Shown: in pieces, positions 27,701-41,200 of the stretch
How positions within the stretch are numbered: the stretch's first letter is position 1
Layout of the letters: each line of letters opens with the position of its first letter
Assembly: GCF_003672135.1 (NCBI RefSeq)
Contig: NC_039506.1
Location: forward strand, 23,530,497-23,594,496
DNA length: 64,000 nucleotides
From: Ooceraea biroi
Taxonomy: Eukaryota > Arthropoda > Insecta > Hymenoptera > Formicidae
Reading direction: 5' to 3'
Made by a program: the position numbers and the translations under genes
Notes under the pieces: model-generated
Database searches by the model: none
Seen by the model: only the letters and a program-made list of their open reading frames with translations
Told to the model about the DNA's origin: nothing

Positions 27701-29808
27701 GATCGTAGCGGATTCGGATCGTGTTCGTGGGTCCGGCGATCTTTAGATTTAGAGAACACCACTTAGGAAATTTATCCATACAAATTTACTATTGATCTTC
27801 TCTGCATCTTATTTTTTATTATCTCATTTTAGTTGATTAGAGAATTCGGCATTTTAGTAATGAATAACGCAGCAATTTTACACGGAATAAATAAAACTTT
27901 TGAAATAATTCGACGAGCACCTCAGAAAGAATATACAATGGGCGATCCGTGACAGAGCATCTGTCCCGTATATGTTGGTTTAAAATCATATATCTAACCC
28001 CATATAACCCCGACCCTACGTGTTTTCTCCAATGTTTTATACCACGTGGTATTAGCTGTGGGTCGCGTGCATGGGAACTCATAACTACGACGATACTCAC
28101 ACTCTTTTTGCATCGATCATGAAATACGATCTGTACCTTGCGATTAATATACTTTTAGAAGCAATGTTTTTATTTATAATAGTATTATTAATTTTTATTC
28201 TTATAAAAGTTTTAGTAAGTGTGACGTAACGAAATATGCAGTAACAGTTCGAAAACCGTTAAGCAGAAGAAGAATCGCCACTCCGGAAACATTTAATTTT
28301 ACGTGGCTCTCCCCAATTAATCCCCCGGAAAATCGACTCTATCCCCTCGAAGTGTGAAATTCCGTTAGCCACATGGCATGCGTGTGTACTTTACATAAGT
28401 TATTCGAGATACTGACATCCTGTTATAGCCCACGTGCTAACTGATATCTACGCGATCTTTCCTCAATATTGCACAAAAAGATTACGGCAATGAACAGAGC
28501 AGTAAAATATCTAAACTATAATTTTTTATTAGCAATACTTTTTATAATATAATATTTTCATCATATTAAAAAAAATCATATATTAAAATGTCATATTAAA
28601 AAAATAAAATATTATATATATATATATAATTTTTTACAAGTTTCTTAATAATGTTACACATTTCTAAGTTTATCCTTTGATTATTCATGCATGAGTCACT
28701 CTCGGCCAGAAGCTCCTCGGATTCGGAAAAATCGCGGGGAACAACTGACGTCGGTGCTCGACACTATCCTCGCAGGGGTGGATTTAGTGATTAGCAATTA
28801 ACTTTGACCCTCCTGCAGCTCGCTGATGTCCGAGCGAGCGCCTCATCTTCGACTATTTTTCTACCCTCAGTCCGACTACCGGCCGCCGATTTCCGTTCGT
28901 CTGAAACGTCATGTGGCGCATTAATTGGATCCGCGCGGAATAAAAGGAGCTTCCTACACGACTTAGGAACGCCCGAGCTATTCTCCATTGAGATATAAAT
29001 AGCGGCAACGTGACAGTGACTGACGTGGATAAACGGTATCTTACAAGTCACGGTATGGGAATATACCGTAATGTATGTTAAAATTTCAGATAAATGTTAT
29101 GTAATTATTGATCTTATTACAGCATATTGCATTATGGTCAAATTAATATTAAAAATATGAAGTATCTAAAAAAGATATTAAATCAAGATATAAATATTAA
29201 CAATATTAAAATTACCCATGCAATTATGTGATAGAAAATTTCTTAAGATATGTCAAATTATCGTTAATATTTTAACGGCACTAGAGCGATTAATGACAAC
29301 ATTTGCAAAGGCGGCGTAATGTGTCGGCGAAAAAGACAGAGAAAGTCGCCTGGTACCCCTTCACCGTCTCCGACGATGGCAGCGTGGTGACAAATTAAAA
29401 TGGTTAAGAGAAGCAGGTGATGTCATCTCGGCCCATTTATCTTGCACGTTGGTCGGTTCTTAAGTTCGGGCGAAGCGTGGCCTCAACACCAAAACGTGAA
29501 TACAATTTTCGTTCTTGCTCGATGGAAATTTTGTGATATTGTAATGAATACACAACGTGCACACCTAACATGAAGTATATCATTGTTACGAAAGCGAAGT
29601 TCGTTTTTAAGCACGTTTTTATCTCTCCTTTTACCATCTCGTAGTAAAAGAATTTATGGTAAAAAAATAAGATGCACGAAAGATAAATAAGATGAAGTAC
29701 AAGTCCACGCTGTGTGACTGTATCTCCGACGATCTTCAGCGAATTTTCGATTATTTCGGAAATTTAGGTAGTACGTAATTTCGAGATCGATATTCTCCGA
29801 TTGCATTA

Positions 29809-30063
29809 TTAAAAATCGCTTCCACCCGGGTCAGGCAACGCGTCAGGTAACGCACATGCTTGGGAACCGAAGCAATCGTCGACAATATTGCCGCAATAAC
29901 AGTCGTCCGGATCGTCCGAGGATTCACCCGAGTTCGCGCTCGGCGGAGGGTGAATCACCCCCGGGATTTGGGTGCCGTTTGGCACGCTTCGGCGAATCGT
30001 AACACCGCCGTGGTTGAAACGAGACGTAATCGCGGCGATATGCGGTAGCGTAAGAGAGACCAT
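29809..30063 (-). CDS. Candidate small ORF, unrecognised (84 codons)
   Basis: On the - strand an ATG at 30061-30063 opens 84 codons ending at a TAA at 29809-29811. The C-terminal half is acidic and has four cysteines (motifs DDCYCG and DDCFGSQAC), ending in GGSDF. The 12-bp tandem repeat at about 29830-29853 encodes the repeated ALPD motif. I do not recognise the protein, and the N-terminus is not a convincing signal peptide. The two other - strand frames are also open over much of this CpG-rich patch, including one with a hydrophobic segment followed by dibasic sites, which weakens the case. It could be a small secreted or lineage-specific peptide, an exon of a larger gene, or chance. Confidence 0.2.
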   Translation of the reverse strand: MVSLTLPHIAAITSRFNHGGVTIRRSVPNGTQIPGVIHPPPSANSGESSDDPDDCYCGNIVDDCFGSQACALPDALPDPGGSDF

Positions 30064-32003
30064 CGACGATGAAGACCAGCAGTGCGTGACCCCCTCCTAG
30101 AAGGGTCAAGTACCGGAAGTAGTCGCCGTACGTGCCCCTCTCCCGAAAAGCAGTGGGTCACGTGGATGAACAACAAATTAACCGGCGTCGAAGCATCGCC
30201 ACTCGCCTGCCCCACTCACCAGCGGCCAAAAACCTATCCACCCCTTGGTAGGCACATCCCCGAGCATCCCTCGGCTCGCGTATCCTGCCACCATATGCCG
30301 CGCAGGTGAAGAGACTGCCCGTGCTGACACCGGCGGAACGACTCTTACCGTATTATCCGACTCCTCGACACAACTTTGGAATAACGACACATGCATAATG
30401 CACGACGATTCTGAGAAAAATATCACGTGTGCGAATCTTTGTTAAAAATTATATTTTTACGAGAAAGATTGAAGGAAGCGCCAAATACAGAAAGAATTTT
30501 CTATAAAAATTGTATCGTATAACATTCTCTCTTCTCGTGATCAACTGATTGAGTCACTACCCCGTATTCTGGTTCGATAATGTTGAATATTTGTTTCTGC
30601 TCGTATGGAGATCTATTATTTATGCTTCTTACCGCTACCAGGGAACCTCCGAGGAGGCGCATAAATTTCTACATTAGCATTAGGCAGGGCGTACGGGCAG
30701 TGGTGGTATCGCGGGAGCTTAATTTGGAGGGCTTTGTTCCACCAGTTGATACAGCTGTATGGAGAACGAACCGCACGTGATTAGATCGAGGATTACGCCT
30801 GCCAGAGGAAGACGAGAAACTTCCGTTCTGGGCGTTCAAAGTCTCTCGCGCGCGAGAAGTCGAACATGCGGTGTGATAAAAGCCGCTGGACCGCAAACCT
30901 CGTTACGACCACTTTGAATCGTACGAAATCCTTACGGGACTGCAGACAGGAAGTCGCGACGTCAGTCGAACACCTATTTGTGATCCACACGATCCGTTCG
31001 ATCGACAATGCGTTCCTGTTCTTATGCAAATGAATTCACACGTCATCGCTATGAGGCTACGTGTGACGAGGTTGCGGTACAAGCATTATGGCGTGATACG
31101 GGATACACGGTGCTTTGTTATAGACACTTGGTATCGTGCAATCGCATATCAATATCGATTTGTAAATAACGCTTTCAACAGATTTCCCGGAAATGTGGGA
31201 TTAAACCCGTTCGGTTAATTCTTATGGCGCATATACGTCCGCGGAGAGCGCCATATACATAATGCATGAACGCTTTTGGAAAGCGATTGAGCAAATATTA
31301 AAATACCGTAACATCCCGTAATAACTCTAACGAGTCAGTGTTGCGTTACGGCCAATATTATAATTATGTACCTATATCACGGCAGTCAATTATTCGGATA
31401 ATTTATTCAGGCATTCTTTTAAATCTGATGATTTTAACAGTTTGCGTATCTTTTGCATTAACGAATTTTATTAAAGTTCTGAGCAGCACAGTGGAACGAT
31501 CCGTACCTCCGATTTTCGGTCCAGGTGGCCATGCACGTGAGCGCGCGTGAAAGATTCGCCGTAAGTTTCGTTTTGAAAGGACGACGCCGAAAAAGTGTCT
31601 CGGACTGGATCTGGGATAATTGGAAACCTCGCTTTCCTCGGCCTCCCTGTAATAATCGGCGCATTTAGTAATGACGTAAGCAAGGGCAGATGGCTCGCTT
31701 GTGTCATCGTGGTCCCATCATTCCCTGACAAGGGAAATTAGTCCACTTTTCACTGCGTGTGTATTGGTTTTCCAGCGCGCGCGTGTCATATTTTTAATAG
31801 AGTGTCATTTTTTTATATCGTTATTATATTATTAATATTATATTATTAACTCCTTACCTTATATCATTTTCTCCATCGTTGCGCGAGCCAAAGTTGATTT
31901 AATTTACGTGTTCAGATAAGTGCCTGCTGCATAAACGTTTGGCTTTATTTCTCTTTATTTATCTTCATCAATTGATGAGATCAGTACATACCTACCTTCT
32001 CTT

Positions 32004-32007
<4 letters not shown>

Positions 32008-32039
<32 letters not shown>
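32008..32039. repeat. (GA)n microsatellite
   Basis: About 16 uninterrupted GA units within AT-rich sequence. Confidence 0.95.
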
Positions 32040-32042
<3 letters not shown>

Positions 32043-32816
32043 ATTAAGTAGTAATATTTTTGGTATATATTAAAACTCATTTTCAGGCAAAGTGATATTT
32101 TTATCATTGGTAGATAAAGTGCAAGAAAATAATTATTGGTATCATTATTATATGCTCTATGATGATGTTTGTTAAGTTGCATCAAGTTTCACTATTTACT
32201 CTACTAAAAAATAAATTTCCAACTTACAAAAAGCGAAAAAAAGATCATTTTTATATATTTATCAAGCTCTATAACGTGTACCGTTTTTGGTACACATGGC
32301 CTGAAAATGACAACTACTCAAAAACGGCTTGGCAAGGAACGTTTTAAACATAGCACTCACGAGTTTCACTCGTGCTTTTTAGTTTTAATCTGTAATCTGC
32401 AGCATAAATGTGTTATTACAAAGTAAGAAATTAGCTAATATATTCTTCATACATCTATACATAATTTGCACCATTTTGTTCACAGAACATATCTGAAAAG
32501 TAACGAAATCGGTATTATAAATATCAATTCAACAAATACTGATCGAAAAATTCGCTTATATCACTCAATGTCTTTTCAGAATCGGTATTGAACGGTAAGT
32601 GAACTATCTCCACAGACGTCTTACGAATGTTGCAACCATAAACTGCGGATTGTTACGTCCCGATGACACCCGCAGCGTTCGTTTAAAGGCACTTTCTGTG
32701 GGACCACAACGGAAAGATATACAAGACCGTACATACGCGAGACTGTGCACCGCACAGGTGGTAGTGTAAAAGAACCACCTGCATCTACCGCGGTATCACG
32801 CGAGTGCAACGCGTCC

Positions 32817-32840
32817 GTTCGTTCGTTCGTTCATTCGTTC
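32817..32840. repeat. (GTTC)n short tandem repeat
   Basis: Five to six GTTC units, one of them varied to ATTC. Confidence 0.85.
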
Positions 32841-35800
32841 GCAATCATTCGCCGCATAATCGAAGTTGCAAACGGCACGAGACACACCCGAGCCCTCCTT
32901 CGTCCCTCTGAACTCTTCTGAATTTCACGAATCGATCGAGTGCTCAAGTAACGTCCATGAAACATTCACGAGCCGCGTTTCATGTTCTACAGATTTCATA
33001 GCTGACGAGCTTCACGAATTCTCATGAATTCTTGCAGGGTATTACGCTTATAATTACTATAGAAATTATTAATTTGCCAATAAATTATTAAACTCATATT
33101 TTAGTGATTAGTTGATCAAACCTGGCAATAATCTCGATGTTCAGATAATCGTGCGAGATTTATAAAACTTTCTAACTTAAGTAACTGCGCGCCAACGGGA
33201 TTTGTTAGACTTTACAACACAGTTATTATTCTTTTTGTTAAAATTATATATTACGCTTATAAATTAATCCGGTGCGGGCGGCGATTATACGAGATTATAC
33301 GAACTAATGCGAGTGTTTAGAGGTACGAGACCACAAAACGGTATTGCACGAAGGCAGGCAACTCCCTTAAAATGAATCGTCGCCGTTTCTTGTCTCGGCT
33401 TCGGCGCGAGGAAAGCGACGAGTCAGCCGGCAGGTAGTTTTTCGGGAGAAAAAGAGTAAAACAGGTGCGGCGAGCCATCTAGACGCGCGGCGGTTTATCT
33501 ACACTGATTTATCAGGAGAAACAAATTGTCCGCGATAATTCACCTGTTGCCTGAGCCGCCGGGCCCGACCGCCGCCCTCGCTCGTGCGCCGTCTTTAAAA
33601 ATTCGTTCGGCTCCGCTGGAACAAATAAGCTGATGCGCGCGCGATACCTCCAGCTGGACCTCGGGGGTGGGAGATCATCGATATTCGCAGGAATAGCTCG
33701 GTGCTCGGATATTACCGCGTCCGAGCGATCGCACAACTCGTCATGATCCTTTGTTGTATGATGATTAATCAAGACGATTTCCCGTGACTCGTTCGAATAA
33801 ATTGTTGATTTTTCGTGCAATGCAATTTCACGCTCCATAACATGAATCACCATTATTTCCAACACGGTGGACCGTAATTTCAACATTGTGAGTCGTTTTA
33901 ATTATAGAGAAATTTATTCTTAATATCATTACGAACTTTGATAGCGTGAGTGTCCAGAGGCCAATTAATCCCGGCTGAGATGAGAATATCGCTTAATGGG
34001 AACGGCGGCTGGATACGGAAGTACGATATCTGGTCGCCGCGAGTGTCGAGAAATCTTTCGGCCGTCGTGCTCGGAAATCATAATAACACACTCTCGAACT
34101 TTTATGCGTTTTACGACCGGAGAAGGCGGCAGCAGCAATTCCCTTTAATATATAATCTTCAGCATTACCGTTTCGTCGGGCCTGAAAAATGGACCGGCGC
34201 GCGCGGCGTTCTCCGGGGGTACCTCATATGGAAACTTGTACAGGATTCGCACTCAAAATCCATACTCGAAGCGCGCGCGCTTCTTGATCTAACTGAAATT
34301 TCCTCCGATTCCACCAGCAGGTGATACAAAGAAGGAAAGAGTGAAGAAAATAAATGAGGAACACGCGAATCGCCGAAACCGATTCCCGATTCGTCGTTAA
34401 ACCGGTTCCGTTTGCAACGTGCTCGCGTTTTATCTGCAACGAGACCGCCGCCGAGACCCAGTTTCGAGAGAAGCTCGCACCAAGCTCGCGGGCCCGTCCA
34501 CTTCCGCCGGCTGATCAGATATGCGCGCAGAAGCGAGGAAAACCGCCGGCGTGCGATACATCGGCACGACGTTGTATGTACGCAGGTTGCATCGGTTACA
34601 ACGTGACAGTACGTGTACCTGTTACAGGGCCCCTGAGACGCACGCGGTGTATGCATCGTCCGCAGGCCGGGCGATGAGAGATCGTCGCCGTCCTGGAAAT
34701 TGCCGAGGCAACCCCGACGTGCGCGCGCCTTAAACTGGGCCAAGTGTATGATGATAAATAATTCGCGCGCATTAATACCGATACGGTTTAATGCACAGCA
34801 CACTCTCGTGCACATTCATAACATACGTATATATATATATCTTCGTCGGTTACGTACACGCGTATCGCCTACAGGGCGTCCCCAAAGCTGTCGATCGTGC
34901 CTCGTTGCTCGGTTCCTGCAAGGAACAAATTCGGAATTTATCGTTTGATAATATAATATTATATTTTATATAATAACATAATATAATATTTTACTGTTAT
35001 AATATTATACATATATAATACAATATTAACAATCTACATATTTATTTTTCGCATGTGTTTGTGGTATGGTATTATACAGTTGCCTCTCGCACAGAGTGTC
35101 TTTCTCTCAATGTAACACACTTTACTGATCTACGATTCTACAATATATATATATATATCTTTGCTTGAGTATAAATTAATACAGAAAAATCCGTTCAGAA
35201 TAGATCTTTGTAAAGTTGTGAGCACGTTAAGTAGACAAAAATCACTCAGATGACGATTTTATCGGCGTCAACCGCGGTCGGAAGCCACTTTCAGAGTGCC
35301 CTATAGAAGTGCGCTTCGAATGTGCAGCATGTTTATTTGCACATATATATGTATAAATCTACTGCGTGCAATGCACACATACACGCGCACGATCGTACCG
35401 CGCATCATGCGCGCATGTACGTCTTCAGCTGTCTCCCTGCTGGTTTAACCGCGTCTTGGGAGAAAGGAAGACCTCCGGTAGGGAGGAGAAGAGAGACAGA
35501 GAGAGAGAGGAAGAAGGAGAGGATACACGCGCGACTGCGAGGCTCCGTTCTTGCACGACACTTATTTTTATGCCGGCTTATTTGCACCCGCTTATGGCCG
35601 GGCACGTGCTACCCGGATCGATGAAGCGCGGTCTGTGTTGTGTCATACTCGTAGCCCGTAAAAACGTTTAATGCAGGTAAATACTTCCATCATTTCCTTT
35701 TTCAATTCGGGGAGGCGAGCTATTTCTACACCTTCTTATAGTTAATAGTTAATATTTTTACATTAGAAATTTCATCCAGGAAGAGGACGAGGACTTGAAA

Positions 35801-38203
35801 CACGGGGTGATACCGCGGGCGGGTGGAGGGTACGCTTTGATCTTCGACCGACCGCCGCTGGCAACCCTCTTTCGGCGCGCATGATCTGCGCGGATCATGA
35901 GCACCCGAAGGGTATTTCATCGCCACGAAAATCGCGGTAACATCGCTCGAAAGGGGGCTGGAAACCCCCAAGTACCAGCTTGATGGCGATGGTGGGACGC
36001 GGCGCAAATTTAAAATTACGCTGACGACTCACTCCCGGCGCTGCGGCCGCGATAAGCATCACCAGGACGAAAAAGTTCGCCCCGACTTTCGGTGGCGCGA
36101 ACCCCGACCGCTCCCGCTCCCGCGCAACGTAACGTTTTTTTCTCGGTTATTCGTGATCCCGGAGGGCTAACTGTACGCGAGTGTCCCTCGCTGGGACGCG
36201 CTATCTTTAATCATGCCGGAGACAAAAGAGAAGAAGCACCCGAAACCCGATGATTCAGGCTTTTCCAGATCGAAGAAGCGTCGGACAGCTGGCGCAAGGT
36301 GCCCCCCTTTCTACGTTCCAGCCGAGAGTCCGTTCGTTGGGAGCGCAACCTTGCGCTCCTCCGTCGTCGTCGTCGACGTAGGGCCACGTGCCGACCGAAC
36401 GTGCCCCCGGGTTCATTGAGCGTAAAAAAAAGCCGAGATGCCGAATTCGTCACTCAACAGTTCACGGATGGTGAACGCGATATGATGCCTCAGCGATTCG
36501 ATACTGGTTCCCTGATACCGATCTCCTCGGGCTCATCGAAGAACGTTTCAATTTTACCTTGTCATATTCCGTTAAGGGAACGTCTTTCTTGCACGTTGCA
36601 TAACGACGTTGCACATCGCGAAATGTAACGCATGTTTCATGGTGTTCTTTTATTATTATTTATTATCAAACGATATATCATGGATGGAATTTCTTTAATC
36701 TTCTGCGTTGGAATCACGGTCTCCGAACGCATTGTAATTTTTGCGAATCAGAAATATCAAACACGTTACGCTTATTTTTCATCTTTTTTTATTTTTATAC
36801 TGTATAGATATAAAATAACTTTAAAATAACTTTTAAATATCTTTTAACCAATATCCAATTTGTATACAGTTACCCATCGGCGCACTAAATTAAAATCGTG
36901 CTCGATTGGACTTACCCAAATGTTTCTTTTTTTATGGAATATAAAATACATAAAAGCCGACTTACACAGCACAGCAGAATTTAATATTGGCGCCGTCACC
37001 TATGAAGAACAACGGCAAACAGAACGAAACCCGAAAGTAACATCTCATCTACAGAACTCTGCACGATCGCGCGAGTGTCGGTAACATCGCTACCTGCCTA
37101 CAGTTTCCTACTCCAACGGCATTCACGGCGATGTCGCTAACACACAGGGAAAGCCTGCACCAATCACCGAGGTCATCGCGATTGGCAGGACTGTGAGCGC
37201 ACCCTGGAGTTCCCAGGAGGTTGAGTTCACGAGCGGCTGGGGGTACGTGGGGTCGCGACGTGTGTCATCACGTAGAAAAACATTAAAATGAGAACACCCT
37301 CGTGATAGATCTCGCGGCGAGTGCGGCGTGTACGCGGTGCAGCTACGATCGACGTGCCAAGGGGAAACACGTCGTCGTCGACGACGTCGTCGCGCGCGCG
37401 GGGAACGTCCAATGTCTCGCGACGAGCGTCCGCGCTGACGGCGGAAACGGCGAGCCGAGATCCAGTCGAGCGACTCGCGACCGCTCTGGCAGCTCCTTCG
37501 TTGATATCGTCTGACAGTTCGGAGAAAACAAACAAAAGTGTGTACACGCGGCCTATCAATTCTCGCGATTGTGCGTTCTCGCATGCATGCGTGCATGCGC
37601 ACGCGGGCGTCTTTGCGACACACTTGCTCCGAAAGTCATGCAAGTGATTACCGAGGCATCTGGGACCATTAACTCTTATCAGGAGAACTGGAGATAACGC
37701 GAGAGTCTTAGTTTCTTGAGCCAATCGGCGCCTGCATTTAAATCTGTATTCCTTTTCGACACCGTTATGAGGAAAGAGATATCCTTTGCTCCGCGTTATT
37801 CGCTAATCTCAGTAAATTTCCATAAATTTCAATACGGTCATTTCGGTGAATGTCAGTGAATAATAATGTGCGTCCGAGTGGGTTTCGCGTGTTGACGCAG
37901 TTTGCAAGTTTATTAGTTTCATCCAAGTTGTGTTATGCAGTATTTTAAATGTATATTTCTCTCTACTAGCTAGTTACCATTAATTCTCTTCAAACTTTTA
38001 TTACACACCGTATGGCATTGGTCTACATTCTAAATGAACCTTGCAAACTAGCGATAATTAACAAGCCATTTATTTGACGATGAATATTTCTTGAATGATG
38101 ATATATTTTATGTATGACGTCACATGTTGTCTTGTCTCTATAGGGAGACCACAACATTAGAGGACCTGCTGCAGGCACATTTGAGACCCGTGGTGGTTGG
38201 TGA

Positions 38204-41200
38204 ATGGTGTTGCAGATAGATTCCGTGTGGGGCTGGGCGTCACCCCCGCTGCGCCTCCAGCTAACCGGGGGGACCAGGGGTACCTCGGGGAGAGCGGCTA
38301 CGGGTGCCCCATCCTCGCAGAGGATGGGCGAGATAGTCGTAGAGCGCGCTCCTTCCCCAGCACGCCTCAGTCACACCTCCGAGAAGCATCCGCGCGCGAC
38401 GCTAGCCGAGCTTAATAGCCTGCGCCGCCGTGAGGAACTCTGCGACATTGTTCTCAATGTCGGTTCCAGGAAGATACACGCGCATCGTGCCATTCTTTCG
38501 GCATGCAGCCCATATTTCAAGTAATTAAGCAGCAAACAGTTTTTTTATGCCTGGTCCTTACACCACTCAAGAATGTGTTTCAGCTGAAAGACTTTCCCAT
38601 TCATAATGGAACTTTATGCACTCACAATAATCAAAATTCGGCTAACGGCTGTAGACATTCTTGGTAGTGTAAGCACGTGGAGGCAGGCGCATCACACAAT
38701 GCTGCAACGAATCGAATCTTTCTGTCTGCAGGGCAATGTTTACCGGGGAGTTGGCAGAGGCTAAACAGAAGCTGAGAGAAGTAACGATATACGACATCGA
38801 CGAGATGGCTATGGAACTGCTCATAGACTTCTGTTACACTTCTCACATTATCGTCGAAGAAGCGAATGTTCAAACTCTCCTTCCAGCAGCGTGCCTTCTT
38901 CAATTAGTAGAGATCCAAGAGATATGTTGCGAGTTTCTCAAACGCCAATTAGACCCATCGAATTGCCTGGGTATCCGAGCGTTCGCGGATACTCACGCGT
39001 GCCGCGAGCTACTGCGTATCGCCGACAAATTTACTCAACATAACTTTCAAGAGGTAAGGCAATATAATTTATTTTCAGCCCTTAGGGCTGAAATAAAAGG
39101 ACTTGGTTTACAATTCCTTACGCACTCATTCCTTCGCACATCTTATGTTGTAATAACTTAGCGCTTGAATTTTCACCAAGTAAAACTAAAAAAATAGAGC
39201 TAACCTAAAACTAGAAACCTGATAACTTATCACAGTCATTTTACATTTCGTTCTCTCTCTTTTCTTCTTTTTGTATGTTATAATCTTAAACTTTAACATC
39301 TTGAAACTTTGATATTTATTCTTACTGTGATCCTATATTTGTAACCTATTCTACGAATGCCAATTTAAAATTTCCATTTCCTATCTACCTTCATACTATA
39401 CAGAGTGAATAAGGCTGGACTCAAAACACACACACACACACACTCTCCTGTCTTATTTCTTTTCTTGTAATAACTCCTTCTGAAAATCTTCTTACAAGTT
39501 CTTCCTTTATCTTTTATTCTTGTCTTGATCTTTGTTTTCTTGTATATCTCTTGTATTTTTCTTTCCCTCTATTTATCTTATCCTGCTTAACTCGCTCTTT
39601 TTCTTCTTCTACTTTGTTCTCTTCTGTTTCTCCAGATTTACGTTCACCTTTTGCCTCAAGCAAAAGGGGCATTGCAGTATCTTTCTAATTATCCATCTTT
39701 TCTCTATCACCACTTTTACGGTGGCACTACAATTCAATGCAATGCACGTTCTCCATCCTTCAAAAGTTCTTTCTTTTCTCCAAATCTTCTTGGAATTTTC
39801 AATCCTTTTCTTATCACAAATCCTCTCCAGGTTTCCAAGCCTTCAAAGGTATTCCATCCCTGCCAGCTGTTATTACCAAATTTCCTTTTTCTTATAGCTG
39901 CACATAACTCTTTTCTATTTTCACATACTTTTTCATTCTTCTGCATTCTGCTTTCTTTTTCTACCTGTTTCTGTAAATCTACGCCTTTTCCTCTGTAAAG
40001 AAATCTAAAATATATTCTCTCACGAACCAACACCAACACTTATGCATTCATGCCTTTAAGCAAGTCCTTTCAAGAGGTACGCATTTTTCGCGAAACAAAG
40101 AGAAAAAAGAGAGAAATAAAAATATCGCTTGAGCCCCGAGACCGCAAGATTCTGGAGTTTGGAATAGAAATTTGAAATTTTCACAGGTGATGGAAAGCGA
40201 GGAGTTTCTGTTGCTGCCAGTCGGCCAATTGGTGGACATCATCTCGTCGGACGAGCTGAACGTGCGCACCGAGGAGCAGGTGTTCAGCGCGGTGATGAAT
40301 TGGGTCAAGTATAACGTGACGGAGAGACGGCAGCATCTGTCGCAGGTTCTGCAACACGTGCGACTGCCACTGCTCAGCCCAAAGTTCTTGGTCGGTACCG
40401 TAGGATCCGACCTGCTGGTTCGCTCCGACGATGCCTGTCGAGACCTGGTAGATGAAGCGAAAAATTATCTGCTGCTGCCGCAAGAGAGGCCGTTGATGCA
40501 GGGCCCAAGGACGAGACCCAGGAAGCCCATGCGACGGGGGGAGGTGCTGTTTGCCGTCGGTGGATGGTGCTCGGGCGACGCGATCGCCAGCGTCGAGAGA
40601 TTCGACCCCAACACCGCCGACTGGAAGATGGTCGCGCCGATGAGCAAACGGAGATGCGGCGTCGGCGTAGCGGTGCTGAACGACTTGCTGTACGCGGTTG
40701 GCGGACACGACGGGCAGAGCTACTTGAACAGCATCGAACGGTATGATCCTCAAACGAATCAGTGGTCTTGCGACGTTGCTCCTACGACTTCCTGTAGGAC
40801 CAGCGTGGGTGTCGCAGTGTTGGATGGATTTCTATACGCGGTCGGTGGCCAGGATGGAGTGCAATGCCTCAATCACGTGGAACGGCAAGTATTTCCGTTA
40901 GATTATTATACATCTACGTGTAATATTTCGATAATCGACACACCAATGTGTAAAGTAGTGCGCCTTTAGCCAACGGCAGATATAACTTTTCCAGATACGA
41001 TCCTAAAGAAAACAAATGGTCTAAAGTGTCGCCGATGACCACTAGACGATTGGGGGTGGCCGTGGCTGTACTTGGAGGCTACTTGTACGCTATTGGCGGG
41101 TCCGACGGACAGTCACCGCTCAACACGGTGGAGAGATACGATCCGAGATCCAACAAGTGGTCGCAAGTGTCCCCGATGTCGACGAGGCGCAAACATCTAG

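Larger units (their letters stand above)
20001..30000. other. Non-coding stretch with one small TIR element
   Basis: No exon with recognisable homology. It contains an AAG microsatellite, a candidate MITE at 21580-21757, and AT-rich DNA at about 28.1-28.7 kb and 29.1-29.3 kb. The longest frame here, about 20237-20950 on the + strand, is discussed in the findings and is not called as a gene. Confidence 0.55.
30064..38143. other. Non-coding region upstream of diablo
   Basis: No recognised coding exon. It includes a GA microsatellite at 32008-32039, a GTTC repeat at about 32817-32840, AT-rich DNA at 34946-35040 and CpG-rich patches at 33.3-34.7, 35.8-36.5 and 37.2-37.6 kb. The splice acceptor ending at 38143 implies at least one 5' untranslated diablo exon upstream. 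The GC-rich island at about 36.0-36.5 kb is a plausible promoter zone by position and composition only. Confidence 0.5.

Noticed and set aside
34165..34815. 216-codon open frame on the - strand
   Set aside because: It lies in a CpG-rich patch where other frames on both strands are open too. The translation is Arg/Ser/Cys-rich with no recognisable motif.
36213..36419. Lys-rich frame MPETKEKKHPKP near a GC-rich island
   Set aside because: It was tempting as a first coding exon, but there is no good donor, no similarity and an equally open frame on the other strand.
40181..40753. 190-codon open frame on the - strand
   Set aside because: It is antisense to the conserved BACK and Kelch coding exon of diablo. 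The openness follows from the codon use of the sense strand.
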